Shown: in pieces, positions 54,660 through 64,000 of the stretch
How the letters are laid out: each line of letters begins with the position of its first letter
How positions within the stretch are numbered: the stretch's first letter is position 1
NCBI RefSeq assembly: GCF_003816055.1
Contig: NZ_CP033906.1
Span: 434,001-498,000, forward strand
Direction: 5' to 3'
Source: Bacillus sp. FJAT-42376
GTDB taxonomy: Bacteria; Bacillota; Bacilli; Bacillales; Bacillaceae
Length of the DNA: 64,000 bases
Notes under the pieces: generated by a model
Databases searched by the model: none
What the model was told of the DNA's origin: nothing
The model's input: only the letters and a program-made list of their open reading frames with translations
Program-made: the position numbers and the translations under genes

Positions 54660-55160
54660 ATGCGTCGTAATGACTCAGTTAAATCAGAGTTTGAAGAACG
54701 TGTAGTTACCGTTAACCGCGTTGCTAAGGTTGTTAAAGGTGGTCGTCGCTTCCGTTTTGCTGCACTTGTTGTCGTAGGCGACAAGAATGGCCGAGTTGGT
54801 TTCGGTACAGGTAAAGCGCAAGAGGTGCCTGAAGCAATCCGTAAAGCAATCGAAGATGCGAAAAAGAATCTTGTAACAGTACCAATGGTTGGTACAACAA
54901 TTCCACACGAAGTGATCGGACGATTCGGTGCTGGAAACATTCTTCTGAAGCCAGCTTCAGAGGGTACCGGAGTAATCGCCGGCGGACCAGTACGTGCGGT
55001 ACTTGAACTTGCAGGTGTAGGTGACATCCTATCTAAATCCCTTGGTTCAAACACACCAATCAACATGGTTCGTGCAACACTTGAAGGCTTAAAGCAGCTT
55101 AAGAAAGCTGAGCAAGTTGCTAAGCTTCGTGGAAAATCTGTAGAAGAACTGTTAGGATAA
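54660..55160 (+). CDS. rpsE: 30S ribosomal protein S5
   Basis: The 166-residue S5 helps shape the mRNA entry site and affects accuracy. It has [20 protein letters not shown] and the C-terminal [11 protein letters not shown]. The loop [12 protein letters not shown], where spectinomycin-resistance changes occur, has no gap. AAAGGAGGGAAA precedes ATG 54660. Confidence 0.97.
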   Translation: MRRNDSVKSEFEERVVTVNRVAKVVKGGRRFRFAALVVVGDKNGRVGFGTGKAQEVPEAIRKAIEDAKKNLVTVPMVGTTIPHEVIGRFGAGNILLKPASEGTGVIAGGPVRAVLELAGVGDILSKSLGSNTPINMVRATLEGLKQLKKAEQVAKLRGKSVEELLG

Positions 55161-55173
55161 GGGGGGAAAGATA

Positions 55174-55356
55174 ATGGCAAACAAATTAGCGATCACCCTT
55201 ACTCGCAGTGTTATCGGCCGTCCGGAAACCCAGCGTGTAACAGTTAAAACACTTGGTTTGCGCAAAATGCACCAAACCGTTGTTCACGAAGACAATGCTG
55301 CTATTCGCGGAATGATTAACAAAGTATCACATTTGGTTAAAGTAGAAGAACAATAA
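55174..55356 (+). CDS. rpmD: 50S ribosomal protein L30
   Basis: The 60-residue short bacterial L30 reads [20 protein letters not shown] and [31 protein letters not shown] site precedes ATG 55174. It lies 13 bp after rpsE. Confidence 0.96.
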   Translation: MANKLAITLTRSVIGRPETQRVTVKTLGLRKMHQTVVHEDNAAIRGMINKVSHLVKVEEQ

Positions 55357-55388
55357 TTCGTTTGTTCTATAAATAAGGAGGTGTCCTG

Positions 55389-55829
55389 ATGAAACTTCAT
55401 GAATTGAAACCGGCAGAAGGTTCCCGCCGCGAGCGCAACCGTTTGGGCCGTGGTATCGGATCTGGTAACGGTAAAACAGCTGGTAAAGGTCATAAAGGTC
55501 AAAACGCCCGTTCTGGCGGAGGTGTTCGTCTTGGATTCGAGGGTGGTCAAACTCCATTATTCAGACGTTTGCCTAAACGCGGATTTACGAACATCAACCG
55601 TAAAGAATACGCGGTTGTTAACCTTGAGAGACTGAACCGTTTCGAAGAAGGTACAGAAGTAACTCCTGAGCTTCTTCTAGAAACTGGCGTGCTTAGCAGC
55701 ACAAAAGCTGGCGTGAAGATTCTTGGCGACGGTAAGATCGAGAAGAAACTCACTGTTAAAGCGAACAAATTCTCATCTTCCGCTAAAGAAGCAATCGAAG
55801 CTGCCGGCGGTACAGCTGAGGTGATTTAA
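55389..55829 (+). CDS. rplO: 50S ribosomal protein L15
   Basis: The 146-residue L15 has a long, glycine- and basic-rich N-terminal extension ([20 protein letters not shown]) that threads into 23S rRNA, and a globular C-terminal part. AAGGAGGTGTCC precedes ATG 55389. Its stop overlaps the secY start by one base. Confidence 0.97.
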   Translation: MKLHELKPAEGSRRERNRLGRGIGSGNGKTAGKGHKGQNARSGGGVRLGFEGGQTPLFRRLPKRGFTNINRKEYAVVNLERLNRFEEGTEVTPELLLETGVLSSTKAGVKILGDGKIEKKLTVKANKFSSSAKEAIEAAGGTAEVI

Positions 55830-57130
55830 TGTTTAAGACAATCTCCAATTTCATGCGCGTGAGTGACATAAGAAACAAAATCATATTCACTCTTTTAATG
55901 CTTATTGTATTTCGAATCGGCACATTCATCCCTGTTCCGGGCGTCAACACAGAAGTGCTGGCTGCTCAGGATCAGCAGATGAGCGTTTTCGGAGTACTGA
56001 ACACTTTTGGCGGGGGAGCACTGTTTAATTACTCCATTCTTGCAATGGGTATTATGCCGTACATCACCGCCTCCATTATTGTTCAGCTCCTTCAAATGGA
56101 CGTTGTACCGAAGTTTACGGAATGGTCTAAGCAGGGTGAAGTTGGAAGACGTAAATTGGCTCAATTTACGAGATATTTCACCATTGTTCTCGGGTTCATT
56201 CAGGCAATCGGTATGTCAATCGGGTTTAATAACCTGACAGGCGGTATGCTGATTGAAAATCCTGGTGTGCCTACCTATCTTCTGATTGCAGTGGTCCTGA
56301 CATCAGGAACTGCTTTCTTAATGTGGCTTGGAGAACAAATTACAGCAAAGGGTGTAGGAAATGGTATTTCCATCATTATCTTTGCGGGGATCGTGGCTGC
56401 GATTCCTAAAACCCTCAATCAGATTTATAGCCAGCTATTTACTGATGCGGGAGATCAGCTTTTCATCCGGATTGTCATTGTGATCCTGCTTGCGATTGCT
56501 GTTCTGGCTATTGTAGTTGGAACCATCTATGTTCAGCAGGCACTTCGCAAGATTCCGATTCAATATGCTAAAAGGGTATCAGGCTCAGGTCCTCAAGGGG
56601 GAGGTCAATCCACCCACTTGCCTCTGAAGGTGAACCCGGCTGGTGTAATTCCTGTAATCTTCGCGGTTTCATTCCTAATCACACCGCCGACGATTGCTAA
56701 TTTCTTCGGAAAGAACGATGTGACCAATTGGATAACAACCAATCTCACAACGACTCATCCGATTGGAGCTTCCATCTATGTTGCTTTAATTATTGCCTTT
56801 ACGTATTTCTATGCGTTCGTTCAGGTTAATCCGGAACAAATGGCTGATAACTTAAAGAAACAAGGCGGATATGTTCCAGGGATCCGTCCTGGAAAAAGCA
56901 CTCAGGAATATTTAACAAAAGTATTGTACCGTTTAACATTTGTAGGCGCCATTTTCCTTGCCATCATTGCTGTTCTTCCTACTCTTTTTATCGCTTTTGC
57001 AGGTCTTCCACAATCCGCACAGATTGGCGGAACGAGCTTGCTGATCGTAATCGGGGTAGCGCTTGAAACGATGAAGACACTGGAAAGCCAGCTTGTTAAG
57101 CGTCACTACAAAGGCTTTATGAAACAGTAA
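55829..57130 (+). CDS. secY: SecY, protein-conducting channel
   Basis: SecY is the membrane channel for protein export and insertion. The 433-residue protein has about ten hydrophobic spans, the early RIGTFIPVPGV segment, the plug-adjacent GGGALFNYSILAMGIMPYI, and the cytoplasmic loops used by SecA, including GIRPGKSTQEYL. It ends LVKRHYKGFMKQ. The TAATG junction with rplO couples their translation. SecE is encoded at 29495. Confidence 0.97.
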   Translation: MFKTISNFMRVSDIRNKIIFTLLMLIVFRIGTFIPVPGVNTEVLAAQDQQMSVFGVLNTFGGGALFNYSILAMGIMPYITASIIVQLLQMDVVPKFTEWSKQGEVGRRKLAQFTRYFTIVLGFIQAIGMSIGFNNLTGGMLIENPGVPTYLLIAVVLTSGTAFLMWLGEQITAKGVGNGISIIIFAGIVAAIPKTLNQIYSQLFTDAGDQLFIRIVIVILLAIAVLAIVVGTIYVQQALRKIPIQYAKRVSGSGPQGGGQSTHLPLKVNPAGVIPVIFAVSFLITPPTIANFFGKNDVTNWITTNLTTTHPIGASIYVALIIAFTYFYAFVQVNPEQMADNLKKQGGYVPGIRPGKSTQEYLTKVLYRLTFVGAIFLAIIAVLPTLFIAFAGLPQSAQIGGTSLLIVIGVALETMKTLESQLVKRHYKGFMKQ

Positions 57131-57165
57131 GGAAATGGGACGCAGCTGCGCCCATTCCCTTTATA
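57131..57165 (+). terminator. Hairpin between secY and adk
   Basis: AATGGG (57134-57139) pairs with CCCATT (57151-57156), and CGCAG/CTGCG pair inside. CCCTTTATATA follows. The T run is interrupted, so it is at most a weak terminator or an mRNA-stability element. Confidence 0.4.
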
Positions 57166-57175
57166 TAGAGACTGA

Positions 57176-58584
<1,409 letters not shown>

Positions 58585-58833
58585 ATGCAGAAGAAGGCAA
58601 TGACGCTTTAACAGACTGCAGACGGATGCAGAACTCCGGAAGTTTGAGTCTCGTTATAGTGGCAGATGGAGACAAACGGACGTTTCATTCTCCCCAGAAC
58701 ACATCCACCACTTTAAGTTCTTTAATTGCGTATCTCCGGAAGTTCAGAGCAGTGTATAGAATGATATAGCTCTCAGCTATATAGGGTTTGCCAATACGGC
58801 AAATTGCTGATTTGATGAAGGGAGAACAACTTA
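58585..58833 (+). pseudogene. Decayed KOW-domain (YbzG/L14e-like) gene
   Basis: No intact gene lies between map and infA, but remnants do. In one frame 58659-58694 reads VADGDKRTFHSP. In another frame 58700-58756 reads HIHHFKFFNCVSPEVQSSV before a stop at 58757. Further on, a GKLLI-like piece lies near 58799-58813. These pieces resemble, in order, the central and C-terminal parts of the KOW-domain protein YbzG, which sits at exactly this place in B. subtilis. At least one frame change and several stops show decay. The comparison sequence is from memory. Confidence 0.6.
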
Positions 58834-59201
<368 letters not shown>

Positions 59202-59221
59202 AACATAAGGAGGTGCACTGA

Positions 59222-59590
<369 letters not shown>

Positions 59591-59605
59591 GGTAAAGGAG
59601 GTTAA

Positions 59606-60004
<399 letters not shown>

Positions 60005-60065
60005 ATTTTCTGTATAGATTTCGTATCCCTGTCTATAATGGGTTATGATACAGTATATAATTAAA

Positions 60066-60087
60066 AGCAGAATTTCCCAATTCTGCT
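60066..60087 (+). other. Hairpin in the rpsK-rpoA spacer
   Basis: AGCAGAATT (60066-60074) and AATTCTGCT (60079-60087) are perfectly complementary around TCCC. No T run follows. AT-rich -10-like words (TATAAT at 60034-60039 and 60056-60061) precede it without a good -35 box. Confidence 0.5.
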
Positions 60088-60183
60088 GGTATGCACAATC
60101 GGGACATTACAATGGGGAATTTCGGTTGATTTAGGTTGCTAGATCTGCCGGGGTTTCGACGTTTTGAAGGAGGGTTTTATTGA

Positions 60184-61128
60184 ATGATTGAGATTGAAAA
60201 ACCAAAAATCGAAACGGTTGAAATCAGCGAAGATGCCAAATACGGCAAATTCGTCGTCGAACCACTCGAGCGCGGATATGGTACTACTTTGGGTAACTCC
60301 TTACGCCGTATTCTATTATCCTCACTCCCGGGTGCAGCTGTAACATCGATCCAAATTGACGGTGTTCTGCATGAATTTTCGACGATTGAAGGCGTCGTAG
60401 AAGATGTTACATCCATAATTTTAAACGTTAAGAAGCTTGCTCTTAAAATCTATTCAGAAGAAGAAAAAACTCTTGAGATTGATATTCAAGGAGAAGGTGC
60501 TGTTACGGCAGCCGATATCACTCATGACAGTGATATTGAAATCCTGAACCCTGATCTTCACATCGCAACGCTGGCGAAAGATGCCACGCTTCGAATGAGA
60601 TTGACAGCAAGAAGAGGACGCGGATACACTCCAGCTGATGCGAACAAACGTGAAGATCAGCCAATCGGAGTCATCCCGATCGATTCTATCTATACACCTG
60701 TTGCCCGCGTATCCTATCAAGTGGAAAATACACGTGTAGGACAAGTGGCTAACTTTGATAAGCTTACTCTTGACGTCTGGACTGACGGAAGCAACGGACC
60801 TAAAGAGGCTGTTGCCCTGGGTGCTAAAATTTTGACTGAACATCTTAACATTTTTGTTGGCTTAACTGATGAAGCCCAAAATGCTGAGATTATGGTTGAA
60901 AAAGAAGAAGATCAAAAAGAGAAAGTATTAGAGATGACAATTGAAGAATTGGATCTCTCCGTACGTTCTTACAACTGTCTGAAACGTGCTGGAATCAATA
61001 CGGTTCAGGAACTTGCGAACAAAACAGAGGAAGATATGATGAAAGTTCGCAACCTTGGACGCAAATCTCTTGAAGAAGTTAAAGCGAAACTAGATGAACT
61101 TGGATTAGGTCTGCGCAAAGACGACTGA
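60184..61128 (+). CDS. rpoA: RNA polymerase alpha subunit
   Basis: The 314-residue alpha subunit starts polymerase assembly. The N-terminal dimerisation domain (about 1-230) contains [20 protein letters not shown]. The C-terminal domain that binds UP elements and activators starts at about 245 ([20 protein letters not shown]) after an acidic linker. The start ATG 60184 has GAAGGAGGGTT upstream. Length equals that of B. subtilis. Confidence 0.97.
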   Translation: MIEIEKPKIETVEISEDAKYGKFVVEPLERGYGTTLGNSLRRILLSSLPGAAVTSIQIDGVLHEFSTIEGVVEDVTSIILNVKKLALKIYSEEEKTLEIDIQGEGAVTAADITHDSDIEILNPDLHIATLAKDATLRMRLTARRGRGYTPADANKREDQPIGVIPIDSIYTPVARVSYQVENTRVGQVANFDKLTLDVWTDGSNGPKEAVALGAKILTEHLNIFVGLTDEAQNAEIMVEKEEDQKEKVLEMTIEELDLSVRSYNCLKRAGINTVQELANKTEEDMMKVRNLGRKSLEEVKAKLDELGLGLRKDD

Positions 61129-61191
61129 CCGGTTCGCTAGTCATTTGTGTGTAGAACACACGCAAAGCCTATTCAAAGGAGGGGACATCAC

Positions 61192-61590
61192 ATGTCATAC
61201 AGAAAATTGGGCCGTACTAGCTCACAACGTAAAGCAATGCTTCGTGACTTGGCTACTGATCTAATCATCAACGAGCGTATCGAAACTACTGAAGCCCGTG
61301 CGAAAGAGCTTCGTTCCGTTGTTGATAAAATGATTACTCTAGGGAAACGCGGAGATCTTCATGCTCGCCGTCAAGCTGCAGCATTCGTTCGTAACGAAGT
61401 GGCTGAAATGGTAGTAGTAGGTCAAGATAAAAACGGAAAAGACAAAGAAAAAGCGAAATACGCTTTGGAAAAACTTTTCACTGATATCGCAGGCCGTTAT
61501 GGAGAGCGCCAAGGCGGATACACTCGTATCATGAAACTTGGACCTCGTCGCGGAGACGGAGCTCCAATGGTTATCATTGAGCTTGTGTAA
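61192..61590 (+). CDS. rplQ: 50S ribosomal protein L17
   Basis: The 132-residue L17 begins [20 protein letters not shown] and ends [24 protein letters not shown]. Between VRNEVAEM and ALEKLF it has a lysine-rich insert of about a dozen residues ([17 protein letters not shown]) compared with the 120-residue B. subtilis protein as I recall it. I chose ATG 61192, with AAAGGAGGGG upstream; the longer frame from 61147 has no support. It ends the alpha operon. Confidence 0.96.
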   Translation: MSYRKLGRTSSQRKAMLRDLATDLIINERIETTEARAKELRSVVDKMITLGKRGDLHARRQAAAFVRNEVAEMVVVGQDKNGKDKEKAKYALEKLFTDIAGRYGERQGGYTRIMKLGPRRGDGAPMVIIELV

Positions 61591-61600
61591 GTAATGTAAA

Positions 61601-61636
61601 GAGGGTGGACAGCTTTAAGCTGATTTACCCTTTTTT
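61601..61636 (+). terminator. Probable terminator after rplQ
   Basis: AGGGT (61602-61606) pairs with ACCCT (61627-61631), with an inner AGCTT/AAGCT pairing, and T residues follow to 61636. The stem is interrupted, so efficiency is uncertain. Confidence 0.55.
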
Positions 61637-61718
61637 ACGATGGGGACCGTTAAGCAGCATGGTCCTCATAGGCGGATAGACAATGGAAACGTTGTAAGGA
61701 GCCGAATACGACTGAGAA

Positions 61719-61743
61719 CATGGCGGGCAGATTCTGTCCGCCA
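61719..61743 (+). other. Hairpin upstream of ecfA1
   Basis: TGGCGGGCA pairs with TGTCCGCCA around GATTC (about 61721-61743, one G-U pair). A long T run starts some 15 bases later (61761). It may be part of a leader or a poor terminator for the ecf genes. Confidence 0.4.
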
Positions 61744-61810
61744 ATCCCAGTTAGTAGAGTTTTTTTTTATTTTCAGAGATGTTTTGAGTGTGAGAGGAGA
61801 AGAGCAGGCT

Positions 61811-62650
61811 ATGCGAAAAGAAATAGCACGAGTAGAGAATGTTACCTTTTCCTATCCGGATCGAGAAAAACCAGCCCTGGATGATGTAAGCTTCAGCATC
61901 TATGAGGGGGAATGGCTTGCCATTGTCGGTCATAATGGTTCTGGAAAATCAACGCTTGCCCGAATTTTGAACGGTCTTCTTTTGCCGGCGAAAGGAAAGG
62001 TCAGCCTTGCAGGGACGGAGCTCTCAGAGGAGACAATCTGGGATGTCCGCAAAAAGGTGGGAATGGTATTCCAAAATCCTGATAATCAGTTTGTTGGAAC
62101 GACAGTTAAGGATGATGTGGCTTTTGGTCTGGAAAACAACGGAATCCCCCGCGACGAAATGCTGAAACGGGTGGATTGGGCGACAAAGCAAGTTAAGATG
62201 GATGCTTTTCTCGATCAAGAGCCGCACCATCTGTCAGGCGGCCAAAAACAGCGTGTTGCCATCGCTGGCGTGCTGGCCGTCAAGCCTCAAATTATGATTC
62301 TCGACGAAGCAACATCCATGCTCGATCCAGCCGGCAGAAGTGATGTAATGGATACTGTTCGGCTGTTGAATGATCAGGGCGCTGTCACCGTCATATCCAT
62401 CACACATGATCTTGAAGAAGCATCTAAGGCCGATCGGATCATTGTGATGAACAAAGGGAAAAAACTGAAGGAAGGAAAGCCGGAGCTGATCTTCTCAATG
62501 GGAGAGGAATTAACAAGAATTGGACTGGATCTTCCGTTTTCGTATAAGCTCAGTCAGGAGCTCCGAAAGGCAGGCATTCCTCTTCAGAAGAATCACTTAA
62601 CAGAACAAGGATTGGTGGATGAGCTATGGATATTACAGCAAAAGGCCTAG
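61811..62650 (+). CDS. ecfA1: ECF transporter ATPase EcfA1
   Basis: One of two ATPases that power the energy-coupling-factor importer used by several vitamin-binding S components. The 279-residue protein has Walker [10 protein letters not shown] at 40-48, the Q-loop in NPDNQFV, the signature LSGGQKQR and Walker [14 protein letters not shown] chose ATG 61811 (AGAGGAGAAG upstream); the longer frame from 61640 covers the leader hairpin. It overlaps ecfA2 by 25 bp. Confidence 0.95.
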   Translation: MRKEIARVENVTFSYPDREKPALDDVSFSIYEGEWLAIVGHNGSGKSTLARILNGLLLPAKGKVSLAGTELSEETIWDVRKKVGMVFQNPDNQFVGTTVKDDVAFGLENNGIPRDEMLKRVDWATKQVKMDAFLDQEPHHLSGGQKQRVAIAGVLAVKPQIMILDEATSMLDPAGRSDVMDTVRLLNDQGAVTVISITHDLEEASKADRIIVMNKGKKLKEGKPELIFSMGEELTRIGLDLPFSYKLSQELRKAGIPLQKNHLTEQGLVDELWILQQKA

Positions 62651-63495
62651 AGCATACGTACAATCCGCGCACACCCTTTGAGAAACGAGCCATCTACAAT
62701 ATGGATCTTTCTATTCAGTCTGGTTCCTACACAGCGATTATCGGCCATACCGGCTCCGGGAAATCCACTCTTCTTCAGCATTTAAATGGCTTGCTCAAGC
62801 CCACATCGGGATGGATCACAATCGGTGATCGAACGATAAAAGCAAAAGAAAAGGCCAAACATTTAAAAACGGTGCGAAAAAAAGTGGGAATCGTTTTTCA
62901 GTTTCCGGAGCATCAGCTCTTTGAGGAGACGGTGGAGAAGGATATTATGTTTGGACCGATGAATTTTGGTGTTCCGGAAAAAGAGGCACGTCAGAGAGCA
63001 AGGGAAATGACGGAATTAGTTGGACTGCCGTCAGAGGTTCTGGAGCGTTCTCCATTTGACTTAAGCGGAGGGCAAATGAGAAGGGTAGCCATTGCGGGTG
63101 TCCTAGCCATGGAACCTGAAGTCATTGTGCTGGACGAGCCTACAGCCGGTCTTGATCCGAAGGGCCGCCGTGACATCATGGAGCTCTTTTATCAGCTGCA
63201 TAAGGAAAAAGGACTGACAACGATTCTTGTTACGCACAGCATGGAAGATGCAGCCAGATATGCAGAAGAACTGATCGTGCTCCATCAAGGAACGATTCAG
63301 CTGAAAGGACGGCCAGAGGAGGTTTTTTCTGCACCTGAAAAAATTGCGGAAGCAGGCCTCAGACTTCCTGAAACCGTTCAGTTCAAGCATGCTCTTGAGG
63401 AAAAGCTCGGCATCCGCATACAGGGAGCGCCTCTTACAATTGATGAGACGGTTCGATCGCTCAAATCCTTATATAAAAAGGGGGGAGCTGAATGA
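62626..63495 (+). CDS. ecfA2: ECF transporter ATPase EcfA2
   Basis: The partner ATPase of EcfA1. The 289-residue protein has Walker [10 protein letters not shown] at 40-48, Q-loop [11 protein letters not shown], signature LSGGQMRR, Walker [13 protein letters not shown] and the switch histidine in THSMEDAA. The heterodimer drives transport with EcfT. It starts within the end of ecfA1 (ATG 62626), and its stop overlaps ecfT by four bases. Confidence 0.95.
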   Translation: MDITAKGLEHTYNPRTPFEKRAIYNMDLSIQSGSYTAIIGHTGSGKSTLLQHLNGLLKPTSGWITIGDRTIKAKEKAKHLKTVRKKVGIVFQFPEHQLFEETVEKDIMFGPMNFGVPEKEARQRAREMTELVGLPSEVLERSPFDLSGGQMRRVAIAGVLAMEPEVIVLDEPTAGLDPKGRRDIMELFYQLHKEKGLTTILVTHSMEDAARYAEELIVLHQGTIQLKGRPEEVFSAPEKIAEAGLRLPETVQFKHALEEKLGIRIQGAPLTIDETVRSLKSLYKKGGAE

Positions 63496-64000
63496 ACGGA
63501 ATCATCATCGGAAAATATGTACCAGGGCATTCTTTTGTTCATAAGCTTGATCCGAGAGCCAAGCTTCTTCTCGTCTTCTTTTTTGTCTTTATCGTCTTTC
63601 TGGCAAATAATACGATCACTTATACGGTCCTGGGACTATTTACAATTTTCATTGTCTCGCTTACAAAGCTTCCCCCGAGATTTCTCGTTTCGGGTTTGAA
63701 GCCGATTCTGTGGATTATTCTGTTCACCTTTATTCTGCATATTCTCGTCACTAAGCAAGGACCGGTTCTATTTCAGTTTTCATTCATATCGGTTCATGAA
63801 GAAGGACTGAGGCAGGGGATCTTTATCTCGCTGCGTTTCCTGTATCTGATTCTGATCACTACCCTGCTTACCTTGACCACTACGCCGATTGAAGTAACGG
63901 ACGGAATGGAGAATTTGCTTCATCCCTTTAAAAAGCTGGGTCTCCCTGTTCATGAGCTTGCCTTAATGATGTCGATTGCCTTAAGGTTTATTCCGACACT
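63492..64000 (+). CDS. ecfT: ECF transporter transmembrane subunit EcfT, N-terminal part
   Basis: The integral membrane coupling subunit of the ECF importer, cut by the window end after about 169 codons. It begins [24 protein letters not shown] and shows several hydrophobic spans (about residues 27-45, 47-62, 73-90 and 113-132). The start ATG 63492 forms an ATGA overlap with ecfA2, and GGGGGGAGC lies upstream. The C-terminal coupling helices lie outside the window. Confidence 0.93.
   Translation, partial: MNGIIIGKYVPGHSFVHKLDPRAKLLLVFFFVFIVFLANNTITYTVLGLFTIFIVSLTKLPPRFLVSGLKPILWIILFTFILHILVTKQGPVLFQFSFISVHEEGLRQGIFISLRFLYLILITTLLTLTTTPIEVTDGMENLLHPFKKLGLPVHELALMMSIALRFIPT

Overview
The window is chromosomal DNA of a low-to-moderate G+C, Gram-positive, probably spore-forming member of the Bacillaceae. 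The evidence is a gene order that follows the Bacillus subtilis region around rrnJ-rrnW, ctsR and the S10/spc/alpha ribosomal cluster almost gene for gene, together with sigH, disA, the McsA/McsB/ClpC/CtsR system, TTG starts on rpoB and rpoC, and protein sequences very close to those of Bacillus. I cannot name the genus from this window alone. All recognised genes lie on the + strand, so most of the window runs in one transcriptional direction.

Layout. (1) 1-981: the 3' end of a group II intron (maturase C-terminus plus domains V and VI), a 127-bp element with terminal inverted repeats, and tandem rRNA promoters. (2) 982-11902: two nearly identical rRNA operons (16S-23S-5S) separated by nine tRNA genes (Val-Thr-Lys-Leu-Gly-Leu-Arg-Pro-Ala) and closed by one strong terminator. 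The second operon has no visible promoter of its own. (3) 11903-13155: about 1.25 kb without a gene, holding a cluster of short CGATA repeats. (4) 13156-28386: the class III heat-shock operon ctsR-mcsA-mcsB-clpC with a CtsR operator, then radA, disA, a PIN/TRAM protein, ispD-ispF, gltX, a cysteine T-box with cysE-cysS-mrnC-rlmB, and rae1. (5) 28392-41416: sigH, rpmG, secE, nusG, rplK-rplA, rplJ-rplL with an L10 leader and attenuator, an rsmC-like methyltransferase, rpoB and rpoC. (6) 41534-46297: the str operon (L7Ae-like protein, rpsL, rpsG, fusA, tuf). (7) 46328-61636: a tandem-promoter S10-spc-alpha supercluster from rpsJ to rplQ, including secY, adk, map, infA and rpoA. (8) 61811-64000: ecfA1, ecfA2 and the 5' part of ecfT, an energy-coupling-factor vitamin/metal importer module cut by the window edge.

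Functionally this is the core translation and transcription block: rRNA, tRNAs, most ribosomal proteins, three elongation factors (EF-G, EF-Tu and NusG as a transcription factor), IF-1, RNA polymerase alpha, beta and beta', and protein export (SecE, SecY). Beside it sit protein quality control (ClpC/McsB), DNA-integrity signalling through c-di-AMP (DisA, RadA), isoprenoid synthesis (IspD, IspF), and Glu and Cys tRNA charging plus cysteine synthesis.

I did not find a new multi-gene system. The most informative non-routine observations are: a decayed KOW-domain (YbzG-like) gene between map and infA; compensatory base changes between the two 5S rRNA copies; promoter-like sequence in only one of the two 23S-5S spacers; the CGATA repeat cluster; and several hairpins in the spacers around rpoB, rpoC and the S10 promoter. 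All readings come from inspecting the sequence by eye; no alignment or folding program was run.
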